Below are positions 1 through 7,926 of a stretch of DNA of 52,560 nucleotides, piece after piece. Within the stretch, counting starts at the first letter, position 1. The number at the start of each line of letters is the position of its first letter. The translations under genes and the position numbers were made by a program. A model generated the notes under the pieces. It was not told the DNA's origin. It searched no databases and saw nothing but the letters and a program-made list of their open reading frames with translations. The stretch is from an uncultured Opitutales bacterium (GTDB lineage: Bacteria; Verrucomicrobiota; Verrucomicrobiia; Opitutales; Intestinicryptomonadaceae): positions 1 through 52,560 of the forward strand of contig CAKTTC010000015.1 in NCBI GenBank assembly GCA_934613645.1. Reading direction: 5' to 3'.

Positions 1-90
1 GCAATTATACTTCCCAAAAGCTTGCCTACGGCAACTTTTGTGATGACGCGCTATTTGAAATAATGAGAATGCGTTCTTGAGAGACACAGG

Positions 91-137
91 CTTTAATGAA
101 TAATCAAAGCGGAATTGGCTACGCCAATCCGCGCCGC
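91..137 (-). repeat. Dispersed palindromic element, solo copy
   Basis: The stretch starts CTTTAAT and contains the hairpin ATTGGCTACGCCAAT followed by CCGCGCCGC. The same layout (CTTTAA, a spacer rich in AAAG, then a 14-17 base palindrome ending in GCCGCC) recurs at 265-309 and 27388-27433, and in the opposite orientation as four tandem units at 26025-26250. It is a REP-like intergenic family; a function in RNA folding or as a nuclease or protein target is inference. Confidence 0.7.
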
Positions 138-264
138 TTCAAGTTAAAAAGCGCGAGGCTCGAGGCAGAAAACAAGCGAAGCGCGTTTGAGATTTTTTGC
201 GTAGCAAAAAAGACCCCGAAGGGGCGCGATGGGGCGTAGCCCACGCGTCAATTTGTGTTTGGGG

Positions 265-309
265 CTTTAACCAAAGAGCAAAGGCAAATCGGCTATGCCG
301 ATTGCCGCC
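265..309 (-). repeat. Dispersed palindromic element, solo copy
   Basis: This copy reads CTTTAACCAAAGAGCAAAGG followed by the hairpin AATCGGCTATGCCGATT and GCCGCC. It matches the reverse complement of the tandem units at 26025-26250 almost base for base in its CTTTAACCAA-GAGCAAAGG part, so it belongs to the same family and not to a chance palindrome. Confidence 0.8.
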
Positions 310-338
310 ACTTTCGAAAACGTAAAAAATGCCCGAGA

Positions 339-428
339 GCGTTTGCTTCGACGAGTTTATAAATCAAAAAGCGGAACTTTTGTTCCGCTTTAATCATAAA
401 AAAATAAACTCGTCGGCGAAGCAAACGC
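339..428. repeat. Nested inverted repeat upstream of thi4
   Basis: The outer arms (339-360 and 404-428) read GCGTTTGCTTCG..ACGAGTTTA and its complement, with three extra bases in the right arm. An inner perfect hairpin (about 368-391) has arms AAAGCGGAAC and GTTCCGCTTT around TTTT. Together they would fold as one long branched stem. It lies about 110 bases before the thi4 start and might be a terminator-like or regulatory structure, or a small mobile palindrome. No thiamine-pyrophosphate riboswitch core was recognised here. Confidence 0.6.
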
Positions 429-539
429 GCCCTCGCGCTTTTTTAAGAAAAAAACTACAAAATTAGTATTGATTCCGTGGGGCGAAAGGGGGATAGTGTG
501 GGGCATTCACAAAAAGTGGATTTAGAAACGAGATAAAAA

Positions 540-1319
540 ATGATTGAAAATACAATTTCGGTTGCGATTCTGAAAAAATTTTCGGAGAAGCTCACAAATA
601 GTCTGGCTCTCGACGTTGCTTTGGTGGGGGGCGGCCCCAGCGCGTTGGTCGCGGCAAAGTATATGGCGGACGCCGGTTTGAAAGTCGGCGTGTTTGAGCG
701 CAAGCTCGCTCCCGGCGGCGGAACTTGGGGTGGCGGTATGCTCTTTAACGAGGTTGTCGTTCAGGACGACGCGCTTTCGATTCTCGACGATTTCGGTATT
801 TCGCACGTGGAAATCGAAGACGCCAAGGGCTACCACACGCTCGATTCGGTCGAAATGGCGAGCGGCCTTATTTTCGGCGCGCGCAAGGCGGGGGCGAAAA
901 TTTTCAACGCAATCAGCGTGGAAGACATCGTTTTCAAGAACGGGAAAGTCAACGGACTGGTCATAAATTGGACGCCCGTCGAAAGGCTCGGAATGCACGT
1001 CGACCCGCTTACGGTTATTTCTGAATGCGTTGTAGACGGCACGGGACACCCCTGCGAAATTATGAAGATGGCGACCGCGAAGGCCAAAATCAAGCTCGAC
1101 ACCCCCACGGGCGAAATTCTCGGCGAAAAGCCCATGTGGGTTGACAGCGGCGAGGCCTCCACGGTGGAAAATACGCGCGAGTATTTCCCCGGGCTCTACG
1201 CGTGCGGCATGAGTGCCAACAACGTCATGGGCGGATACCGCATGGGCCCGATTTTCGGCGGAATGCTGATGTCGGGCAAAAAGGTAGCCCAGCTGATTAT
1301 CGCAAAGCTCGGCAAATAG
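540..1319 (+). CDS. thi4: Thiazole synthase, Thi4 family, sulfide-dependent (His) type
   Basis: 259 residues, full length for archaeal/bacterial Thi4. The enzyme builds the thiazole ring of thiamine from NAD, glycine and sulfur. A Rossmann dinucleotide-binding motif GGGPSALVAAKYMADAG lies at residues 30-46, followed by an acidic residue in VFERK and a glycine-rich PGGGTWGGGM at 58-67. At the position where yeast Thi4 has the Cys that donates its own sulfur, this protein has His153 in LGMHVDP, as in methanogen enzymes that use free sulfide and turn over repeatedly. The C-terminal NNVMGGYRMGPIFGGM is a family signature. No strong Shine-Dalgarno is seen. The gene stands alone with a terminator after it; other thi genes are not in view. 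Use of sulfide, and hence an anoxic habitat, is inferred from the His. Confidence 0.93.
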   Translation: MIENTISVAILKKFSEKLTNSLALDVALVGGGPSALVAAKYMADAGLKVGVFERKLAPGGGTWGGGMLFNEVVVQDDALSILDDFGISHVEIEDAKGYHTLDSVEMASGLIFGARKAGAKIFNAISVEDIVFKNGKVNGLVINWTPVERLGMHVDPLTVISECVVDGTGHPCEIMKMATAKAKIKLDTPTGEILGEKPMWVDSGEASTVENTREYFPGLYACGMSANNVMGGYRMGPIFGGMLMSGKKVAQLIIAKLGK

Positions 1320-1333
1320 CCAGTGCCTGCGCA

Positions 1334-1362
1334 AGCCCGCGGTTTTCGCCGCGGGTTTTTTT
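1334..1362 (+). terminator. Intrinsic terminator after thi4
   Basis: A perfect 7-bp GC stem (CCCGCGG / CCGCGGG, loop TTTTCG) is followed directly by seven T. It sits 15 bases after the thi4 stop. Confidence 0.85.
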
Positions 1363-1440
1363 GCGTCGGCGCGAAATATGTGTTGAACTCGCCCCGCCGA
1401 CCAAGCAGAATGCAGCCTTTATTTTAGCCGACGTGTTGGT

Positions 1441-3018
1441 ATGTTTGAGGATTTCGACAGCGCAATAGACAAAATAAACTTTTACCAAAAGCGTAAAATT
1501 CCGTTCTTCACGGCTATCGACTACGAGCTTGACCGCGCGCTGCTGCTTGCAGGCGGCGAAATTCGAAAGGCGGCAGACGTTGTGAAATTCAGGGTGGGTC
1601 AGACAGTGAGCGCCTACGCCGACAGCCCGCTTTTGGATTCGGTGAAAATCGGCGCGGTTTCCACAGACCGCGCGGCGTATTCGAAAAAATTCGAAAAACT
1701 TTCGCGCGCAATAGCGCACGGCGACTCCTTCTTGGCGAACCTCACCGAGCGCACGGAAGTCGATTTGGACGCCGCGCTTGAGGACGTTTTTTTCGCGTCC
1801 GACAGCCCGTATGCGATGTGCCTGAAAGACGCTTTCGCCTGTTTTTCGCCCGAATGCTTTGTGCGCGTTTTCAACGGCGAAATTTTTTCGTATCCTATGA
1901 AGGGGACAATCGACGCCTCCGTTCCCGATGCCGAGCGGCGTCTGCTTGCCGACGAAAAGGAGCTGCGCGAACACAACACGATTGTCGATTTAATCCGCAA
2001 CGACCTCTCCGCGGCGGCGTCGGAAGTGCGCGTGCGGCGTTTCCGTTTCCCGTCTACGGTGCGGCGGTTCGGCAGGGCGGACATAATCCAGACGAGTTCC
2101 GAAATATGCGGCAGGCTGCGCGTTCCCCTCGGCGATGCATTGCGTTCGATGTTGCCCGCAGGCTCAATCTGCGGCGCGCCGAAGCCGAAAACGCTCGAGA
2201 TTCTGCGCGAATGCGAGGGCGCGCGGCGCGGCTTCTACACGGGGATTTTCGGCTATTTCGATTCCGAGAATTTCGACTCCGCAGTGGCAATCAGGTTTGT
2301 GGAGCGCGACGGCGGCAAAACGTATTTCAGAAGCGGCGGCGGCATAACCGCGCTGAGCGATGCGTCGGCGGAATACCGCGAAGTGATTGAAAAAATCTAC
2401 ATTCCGCTTCGCCCGAAGCCGCGTTTTTTGGAGACAATAAAAGTCTGCGGCGGCAAAATCTGTTCGCCCGAAATCCACTACGACCGCTACAAAAAAACGC
2501 TTGCCGAATTTTATCCGCACGTCCGCCCCGTTCCCGCGGAACGCTTTGTTGAAGCGGCGCGCGGGGCGGGGGAGGGCGTAGAAAAACTGCGCGTGGAATA
2601 CGGCGAAAGCTTTTCCGCCGCAGTTGCGCCGTATGTGCCTAAGAAGATAAATTCGCTCAAGGTGCTCGACGGCGGCGGCATAGACTACCGCTTCAAGTCG
2701 GCGGACAGAACCGCGTTGAACGCGCTTACGCTTGTCGCCCGCAACGCAAACTGCGACGATGCCATAATAACAAAAGACGGCTTTGTAACCGACAGCTCCT
2801 ACGCGAACCTCGTTTTTGCGGACGACGGCGGGCTTTGGACGCCCGCAACCTTCCTGTTAAACGGCACAAAACGCCGCAGCCTGCTGGCTTCTGGGGCGGT
2901 GCGGGAGCGCGAAATACGCGCCGCCGACATACGCCGCTTCAAGCGCGTGATTTTTGTAAATGCAATGCTGGACATTTCCGACAACATCGGCGCGGACATT
3001 GAAAATGTTGTTTTCTGA
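1441..3018 (+). CDS. pabB: PabB-PabC fusion: aminodeoxychorismate synthase component I / lyase
   Basis: 525 residues in two parts, for the p-aminobenzoate branch of folate synthesis. Residues about 1-320 are the chorismate-binding PabB domain in the short form known from Bacteroidota-like bacteria: PMKGT (Lys154, the PabB-type lysine), REHNTIVDLIRNDLS at 176-190 and GSICGAPKPKTLEIL at 241-255. Residues about 330-525 are a class IV PLP aminotransferase-fold PabC domain with candidate PLP lysine Lys419 in YRFKSADR and TDSSYANLVF at 450-459. It makes aminodeoxychorismate with ammonia from PabA and then eliminates pyruvate. pabA starts four bases after the stop, so the pair is one translational unit. 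A PabB with anthranilate-synthase activity cannot be excluded, but the PabC fusion makes this unlikely. Confidence 0.92.
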   Translation: MFEDFDSAIDKINFYQKRKIPFFTAIDYELDRALLLAGGEIRKAADVVKFRVGQTVSAYADSPLLDSVKIGAVSTDRAAYSKKFEKLSRAIAHGDSFLANLTERTEVDLDAALEDVFFASDSPYAMCLKDAFACFSPECFVRVFNGEIFSYPMKGTIDASVPDAERRLLADEKELREHNTIVDLIRNDLSAAASEVRVRRFRFPSTVRRFGRADIIQTSSEICGRLRVPLGDALRSMLPAGSICGAPKPKTLEILRECEGARRGFYTGIFGYFDSENFDSAVAIRFVERDGGKTYFRSGGGITALSDASAEYREVIEKIYIPLRPKPRFLETIKVCGGKICSPEIHYDRYKKTLAEFYPHVRPVPAERFVEAARGAGEGVEKLRVEYGESFSAAVAPYVPKKINSLKVLDGGGIDYRFKSADRTALNALTLVARNANCDDAIITKDGFVTDSSYANLVFADDGGLWTPATFLLNGTKRRSLLASGAVREREIRAADIRRFKRVIFVNAMLDISDNIGADIENVVF

Positions 3019-3021
3019 TAT

Positions 3022-3570
3022 ATGGTATTGATTGTTGACAACTACGATTCCTTTGTTTTCAACGTCGCGCAGATATTGGAGGAGGCGGGCGCGGCCTACT
3101 GTGTCCGCAAGAACGACGACCCCGCAATTCTCGACGGCGGTTTTGATTGCGCAATTATCTCCCCCGGGCCGAGCGTTCCCGCCGAGTCGGGGCTTCTTAT
3201 GCGTTTTGTGGAAAAATTTTCGGGCGGAAAGCTGCTTGGCATTTGCTTGGGGCATCAGGCAATATGCGAGTTTTTCGGCGCAAAACTGCGGCGCATAACG
3301 CCCGCGCACGGGGCGCAGTCGGAATTGACCGACATTGATTTTTCCGACCCGCTTTGGCGCGGCGTTTCCGACTTCCGCGTGGGCAGATACCATTCTTGGA
3401 GCGTCGAGCGGCAGACGCTTCCGCCGCGCTTGCGCGTTCTTGCGCTGGCAGACGGCGAAATTATGGCGGTTAGATTGTCGGGCACGAAAACATACGGGTT
3501 GCAGTTTCACCCAGAAAGTTTCCTTACGCCCGCTGGCGGGCAAATGCTCCGCAACTGGCTTGATTTGTAG
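3022..3570 (+). CDS. pabA: Glutamine amidotransferase, PabA/TrpG type
   Basis: 182 residues, a class I glutamine amidotransferase that supplies ammonia to the PabB domain encoded just upstream. The catalytic triad is visible: Cys75 in GICLGHQA, and His163 and Glu165 in QFHPES. The N-terminal MVLIVDNYDSFVFN and the oxyanion motif SPGP at 47-50 are typical of PabA/TrpG. The start lies four bases after the pabB-pabC stop. In many bacteria one such subunit serves both folate and tryptophan synthesis; since no trp genes are visible here, dual use is possible. It is followed by a terminator shared with the opposite-strand tRNA. Confidence 0.93.
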   Translation: MVLIVDNYDSFVFNVAQILEEAGAAYCVRKNDDPAILDGGFDCAIISPGPSVPAESGLLMRFVEKFSGGKLLGICLGHQAICEFFGAKLRRITPAHGAQSELTDIDFSDPLWRGVSDFRVGRYHSWSVERQTLPPRLRVLALADGEIMAVRLSGTKTYGLQFHPESFLTPAGGQMLRNWLDL

Positions 3571-3610
3571 GGCGGCGGGGAGATGGTGTGCAAAGGTGTG
3601 CAAAAAAACG

Positions 3611-3643
3611 AAAAAGCGCGACTCAAAAGAATCGCGCTTTTTT
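3611..3643. terminator. Bidirectional terminator between pabA and tRNA-Phe
   Basis: The stem GCGCGACTC / GAATCGCGC (one mismatch) has a loop of AAAA, an A run on the left and TTTTTT on the right. It can end pabA transcription rightward and tRNA-Phe transcription leftward. Confidence 0.8.
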
Positions 3644-3647
3644 AAAA

Positions 3648-3723
3648 TGGTGGCCAGACCAGGAATCGAACCAGGGACACAAGGATTTTCAGTCCTCCGC
3701 TCTACCAACTGAGCTATCTGGCC
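3648..3723 (-). tRNA. tRNA-Phe (GAA)
   Basis: On the minus strand the sequence folds as a complete cloverleaf of 73 bases plus an encoded CCA. The acceptor stem is GGCCAGA / TCTGGCC with discriminator A. The anticodon loop reads CTGAAAA, giving anticodon GAA, and the T loop is GGTTCGATTCC. Encoding of the 3' CCA is useful when comparing with the tRNA-Ser at 33779, which also encodes it. Confidence 0.97.
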
Positions 3724-3890
3724 ATTTAAAAAATAACGTCTTGATTGAACCGCAATGCGGGCGTTCAGTCAACACTTTTTTTAAAAAAAATGCGTATTGT
3801 TTTGGGGAATCGGGCGAGAGCCGAGGTGTGCGCGCGTTGGTCGCGGCGCATGGGCACGCGGCGCGCGTATGTTTTGCGCTATCGGCAAAA

Positions 3891-3923
3891 GAAAAGGCAG
3901 TCGGGGGTTGCCCGACCGCCTTG
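3891..3923 (-). terminator. Intrinsic terminator for the 3942-5495 gene
   Basis: On the minus strand AAGGCGGTCGGG pairs with CCCGACTGCCTT (one mismatch) around a short loop and is followed by TTTTC TTTT. It lies about 20 bases after the stop of the secreted protein gene. Confidence 0.7.
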
Positions 3924-3941
3924 ATTGGTAATTACATGTTG

Positions 3942-5495
3942 TTATTCGGCATCTGCCGTTAGAAATCCGTTTTCAACTCTGAAGTTTTTCCAGCCGCGCG
4001 CCGACACGTTTGTGGCAATCATGGGGCTGTCTTCGGCAACTCTTACAACGCCGTTTTTGAACCCTTCAATATTGAGCGCGAAGCCGTTTTTCTTCGCCCA
4101 GTTGCCCGAGAACAGGCGCACAAAGGAAACGTCGTTTGCGCCGTCGCAAAGGCGCAGCGTGGTGCGGGCGTTCAGTCCGCCGAAGCTGTCGAACTTTTGG
4201 TTCGCGTGAAGTTCAACTATCGTGTCTTTGCCTCTGAGCATAATGCGGCACAAGCCGTTGGCGGGTTCGCGCGCCGATATTTGGTTTTCACCGAAAAGCT
4301 GCAGGCGCGTTTGGTCGCCGAGGTTTACCATGTTGCGCGCGTAGAGTTTTGCGCCCTTTTGAAGCGACAGCAGCGAGCGTTCCAAATACATTCCGCTTTT
4401 GCCGTCTTTGCCCGTGCCGTCAATGCGCACGCTGCCCGTTTCGCCTACCACCATTTGAACGTCGACAAACTTTGTGTTTTCCTTCGTGAGCTTGGGGTTG
4501 AGCACGCTGAGTTCGCCGTCAATGCGTATTCTTGCGAGCTTGTCCGAGCGGAATTCGGCGAAGCTGTTTATGTTTTGCGAAGTTATTACAAGCCTACCGC
4601 CGCGCTTTACGTCAAGCTCCGAAGCCCAGCTCATATCGAGGCTGCCGTTTACTTCCAGTCTGCCGAACACGTTTACGCGCGCTCCGCGGCTGAACTTGAA
4701 GTCGCCCGTTTTCATATCGGCTTTCGGGTGCTTTTCGTTGCCGACGTTTACAATCATAACGGGCGTGAAATAGTTTGTCTTCGACTGCGCTACGGTGAAT
4801 TTCTTGTAGGGCGATTTTTTGTCGGCGGCGTTTGCCAAGCGCGTTCTGCCGAGGAACGAAACTTCGCCGACCTGCCAGCCGATTCCGTCGTAGACTGCCA
4901 GATTTTTGGAGGAAATAAGGAGGTCGTTCTTGACGTTCAGCAGGCAGTCGAAATCAATTCCGCCTGTGAACCCTTTGAGGGTTTTCGGCGACTTTGCAAC
5001 GTTGATGTCGAACACTACCGTTCCCGCGGGGTTGAGAGAGTCGAGCACGTTTACCATTCCGCCGCTGATTGTGAGCTTTTGGCGCGACATCGGCGTTTTT
5101 TGGGGCGTGTTTTTGACAGTCTCAAGAGCGGACGATATTGCCGTTGAGAACTTCGCCTTTACTGCGGTGTCGAGCGTAATTGACGAGCCTTTTGTGAGGG
5201 TGAAGGTTATGTTGCCGATACCCGACTGCGACGCCAAAAATCTGCCGAGACTCAGCGACTTGAACGTGTATTGCCCGTCGACGGTTGTGTAGCCCGAGCG
5301 GTCTATTATGCACAGCACGTCGTTTTTGTCGGGCAGTCTGCCGAGCAACCCCTTTTGCGAGTTCCACGCTTGTGGGTCGGAAAATTTCATTGTTTTTCCC
5401 TTCTCCCATACGCCGTTTAGATAGACGTTTTCCGCCGCCGCAACCGCCGCACCCGAAACCGCCAATGCAAAAATCAGATATTTTGTTCTCATCAT
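3942..5495 (-). CDS. Secreted beta-strand-rich protein of unknown function
   Basis: Frame open from 5552, but the start is best placed at 5495 (or 5492), where MMRTKYLIFALAVSGAAVAA is a clear signal peptide with AVAAAEN as cleavage region; AGAGGAAAG lies nine bases upstream. The mature protein of about 495 residues is rich in short Val/Ile/Leu-Gly-Asn repeats (e.g. LTISGG, LVITSQN, RIRIDGELSVLN) of the kind that forms stacked beta-helical or autotransporter-like passenger structures. No PEP-CTERM tail, beta-barrel C-terminus or catalytic motif was recognised. It is probably exported to the periplasm or surface. Neighbours are a peptidase gene 70 bases upstream and a terminator downstream, so the two could be co-transcribed. 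The function is unknown. Confidence 0.75.
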   Translation of the reverse strand: MMRTKYLIFALAVSGAAVAAAENVYLNGVWEKGKTMKFSDPQAWNSQKGLLGRLPDKNDVLCIIDRSGYTTVDGQYTFKSLSLGRFLASQSGIGNITFTLTKGSSITLDTAVKAKFSTAISSALETVKNTPQKTPMSRQKLTISGGMVNVLDSLNPAGTVVFDINVAKSPKTLKGFTGGIDFDCLLNVKNDLLISSKNLAVYDGIGWQVGEVSFLGRTRLANAADKKSPYKKFTVAQSKTNYFTPVMIVNVGNEKHPKADMKTGDFKFSRGARVNVFGRLEVNGSLDMSWASELDVKRGGRLVITSQNINSFAEFRSDKLARIRIDGELSVLNPKLTKENTKFVDVQMVVGETGSVRIDGTGKDGKSGMYLERSLLSLQKGAKLYARNMVNLGDQTRLQLFGENQISAREPANGLCRIMLRGKDTIVELHANQKFDSFGGLNARTTLRLCDGANDVSFVRLFSGNWAKKNGFALNIEGFKNGVVRVAEDSPMIATNVSARGWKNFRVENGFLTADAE

Positions 5496-5564
5496 AATAG
5501 TTGTCTTTCCTCTGCCAAAAAATCTGCCCGAGTGCGTTGTTTGTGTCAACAAAAAACGTCGGAT

Positions 5565-7586
5565 TTATTCCTCCAAGAGGTCGGGTTCGAGCGAACGCCG
5601 AACAAGCGCGTCGGCGTTCGGCGGGCGTCCCATGAAGTTTTCGAAAGCTGTTTCGGGCGGAACTGTTTTGCCGACTTGCAGAACTTTTTCGGCGAAGTCG
5701 CGCCCCACTTCGGGATTGAGCAGCCCCTCTTTCTGGAAGCGTGTGAACGCGTCGGCGTCGAGCACTTCCGCCCATTTGTATGAGTAATACGCCGCGGCGT
5801 ATCCGCCCCCGAATATGTGCGAAAAGCGCGGCAGAATTGTGGGCACTGGCATGCCGAAATCGTGCGTGCAGTCGGCGATTTCGTCGCGGGCGCGCTGCTC
5901 CAAGTCGGGCGCGTCAAGAAATTCGCGCGGGTTGATGTGCAGCAGCAGGTCGATTTTCGCGAACGAAAGCTGGCGCATGCACGCCATTGCCCCCGCGAAC
6001 TTTTCGGAGCGTTTGAATTTTTCGAAAAGCGCATCGGGGATTTTTTCGCCCGTGCGCCAGTGGGCGGCGAACAGGTCGAGGCAGCGTTTGTCGGCGCACC
6101 AGTTCTCCATTATTTGCGAGGGCAGCTCCACGAAGTCCCACGCGACATCGCGCAGGGAAAGCTCGCGCGCGTTCATGAGCATAAAGTGGAGCAGGTGGCC
6201 GAACTCGTGGAAGAGCGTTGCGGCGTCGTCGTAGGAGAGGAACGCGGGCTTGTGCGCGGAGGGTTCGGTGAGGTTGCCCGCAATCACGCCGAGGGCGGGG
6301 CGTCCTTCGAACGCGGGCGAAAGCAGGTTCATCCACGCGCCCGAGCGTTTCTGTTTGCGCGGAACGAAGTCGGTATAGAATTTGCCGAGCAGTTTGCCGT
6401 TGCGGAAAATGTCGAAAACTTCAACGCTTTCGTGCCAGACGCCCGCGTTGGTGCCGGCCTTTTTTATGTCAAGCCCGTAGAGGGTTTTGGCGACCTTGAA
6501 AACGCCGCCCAAGACTGCGTTGAAGGGGAGGTAGTCGCGCAGTTGTTCGGGGTCGAAATCGTATTTTTCTTTGCGGAGTTTTTCCACGAAATACGCGCTT
6601 TGCCACGGTTTGATTTTTTCGCACCCCGATTTTTTCGCGAACTGCTCCAGCCGCTCCCACTCTTTTTTGAACGGCTTTTCGAATTTGGAATGCAGGTCTT
6701 TTACAAACGCAAGTGCACGGTCGCCGTTTTGCGCCATTCTGCGCGAAAGCGTGTAGTCGGCGTAGTTTTTGAAGTTTAGCAGCTTCGCCTTTTCGTCGCG
6801 CAGGGCGAGCATTTTGGCGATAATCGGGCGGTTGTCGAACTTGCCCGACGTTGCAACTGCGCAGGAGGCGCGCCACATTTTTTCGCGCAGGGCGTCGTTT
6901 TCGGCGTAGCTCATAACGGGGGCATAGCTGGGGCGGTCGAGCGTGAACACCCAGCCCGAAAGCCCGCGTTCGCGCGCTGTTTTTGCGGCGATGTCGAGGG
7001 CGGTTTGCGGTATTCCGCGCACTTCCTCTTCTGTCTGCGGGTTTGCGAAAAACTCCTTTGTGGAGTCGAGTTCGTTTTCGGAAAATTTCTGTCCCAAAAG
7101 CGAGAGGTCGCGGTTGATTTCAAGCAGGCGTTTTTTGCCGTCGGCGTCGAGCAGCGCGCCCTCTTCGAGAAAGTCTTTCATCTGTTCTTCGAGCAGAATT
7201 TTAGCTTCCGAGTCGAGGTTTTTTGCGGCGGGCGATTTTGCAAACGCCGAGATTTTCGCGAACAATTCGGAGTCGAGATGGATTTGCCCGAAGAAGTCGC
7301 TGACTGCGGGGGTTAGCTCGTTTACGGCGTCGCGCAGGGGCTGCGAGGTCATCACGCTTTCGAGGTGGTTGAGGTAAATCCACGCCCTGTCGAGCATCAC
7401 GCAGGCGGTATCGAGCGCGTGCGAAGTGTTTTCGAAAGTGAGCGATTCGTCGGGGATTTTCTTGATTGCCTCGATGTTTTCGCGCGCCGACTGCATTGCC
7501 GCGAGAATATCCGACTTTGCGCGCTCGGGCGTCATTTGCGTCCAGTCCGGGGGAATGTTCGTTTGGAGAAAGCCTGTTGTATTCAT
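5565..7586 (-). CDS. prlC: M3-family zinc oligopeptidase (oligopeptidase A-like)
   Basis: 673 residues, the usual length for PrlC/OpdA-type M3A peptidases, which degrade signal peptides and other short peptides in the cytosol. The zinc site is HEFGH at 460-464, with Glu487 in WDFVELPSQ as the expected third ligand. The helical N-terminus and the C-terminal FGGGYAAAYYSYKWAEVLDADAF (about 605-627) are family hallmarks. No signal peptide is present. The upstream ribosome site is weak (AAGAAAAATT). The gene is followed at 70 bases by the secreted-protein gene on the same strand. Confidence 0.93.
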   Translation of the reverse strand: MNTTGFLQTNIPPDWTQMTPERAKSDILAAMQSARENIEAIKKIPDESLTFENTSHALDTACVMLDRAWIYLNHLESVMTSQPLRDAVNELTPAVSDFFGQIHLDSELFAKISAFAKSPAAKNLDSEAKILLEEQMKDFLEEGALLDADGKKRLLEINRDLSLLGQKFSENELDSTKEFFANPQTEEEVRGIPQTALDIAAKTARERGLSGWVFTLDRPSYAPVMSYAENDALREKMWRASCAVATSGKFDNRPIIAKMLALRDEKAKLLNFKNYADYTLSRRMAQNGDRALAFVKDLHSKFEKPFKKEWERLEQFAKKSGCEKIKPWQSAYFVEKLRKEKYDFDPEQLRDYLPFNAVLGGVFKVAKTLYGLDIKKAGTNAGVWHESVEVFDIFRNGKLLGKFYTDFVPRKQKRSGAWMNLLSPAFEGRPALGVIAGNLTEPSAHKPAFLSYDDAATLFHEFGHLLHFMLMNARELSLRDVAWDFVELPSQIMENWCADKRCLDLFAAHWRTGEKIPDALFEKFKRSEKFAGAMACMRQLSFAKIDLLLHINPREFLDAPDLEQRARDEIADCTHDFGMPVPTILPRFSHIFGGGYAAAYYSYKWAEVLDADAFTRFQKEGLLNPEVGRDFAEKVLQVGKTVPPETAFENFMGRPPNADALVRRSLEPDLLEE

Positions 7587-7645
7587 AATTTTTCTTTCGG
7601 AAAATAGCTCAACGGGTTATGTTAGACAACAAAAAAAGACGGCGG

Positions 7646-7770
7646 TCGGCTTGTGAAATTGGTCTTTATGATGCGTTTCGTTTTTTTACGGCAGTAGTCG
7701 CATACTCAAGTATGTTCCTACCGCCTGCGAAAAACAAAGCCACCCCCTAAAAACCAATTTGACAAGCCGA
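7646..7770. mobile_element. MITE-like inverted-repeat element
   Basis: An 18-base end TCGGCTTGTGAAATTGGT (7646-7663) faces its near-perfect inverted copy at 7753-7770 (one mismatch). Between them is a second palindrome around GCATACTCAAGTATG, flanked by CGGCAGTAG and CTACCGCC. It encodes no protein. A third copy of the end lies at 7795-7812. The structure fits a small non-autonomous transposable element or a folded RNA; no target duplication could be fixed. It fills the gap of about 340 bases between the peptidase and CoA-transferase genes. Confidence 0.55.
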
Positions 7771-7794
7771 TGACGTTATCGGGCGCGATTGTGG

Positions 7795-7812
7795 TCGGCT
7801 TGTGAAATTGGT
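7795..7812. repeat. Extra copy of the MITE-like terminal repeat
   Basis: The 18 bases TCGGCTTGTGAAATTGGT are identical to the left end at 7646-7663 and lie 24 bases beyond the right end of the element. This may be a solo end left by a second, partly deleted copy. Confidence 0.6.
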
Positions 7813-7870
7813 ATTCTTATTGGGGGCATTCTTGTTGGGGGAATTTTTTTGCGGCGGTTCTTTTGCGCGC

Positions 7871-7902
7871 AAAAAAAAGACGGCGGTTGTTCGCCGCCGT
7901 CG
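7871..7902 (-). terminator. Intrinsic terminator after the CoA-transferase gene
   Basis: On the minus strand GACGGCGG pairs with CCGCCGTC and is followed by eight T. It starts 25 bases after the CoA-transferase stop. Confidence 0.85.
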
Positions 7903-7926
7903 CAAAAACTAAAATTTCCGTTTCGC

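Noticed and set aside
1..63. Possible tail of an upstream plus-strand gene ending in TAA at 61-63
   Set aside because: Only 20 codons are visible, with no recognisable family, so it cannot be told from chance.
430..540. Thiamine-pyrophosphate riboswitch before thi4
   Set aside because: The conserved CTGAGA and pyrophosphate-sensor loops were not found in the leader; only palindromes are present.
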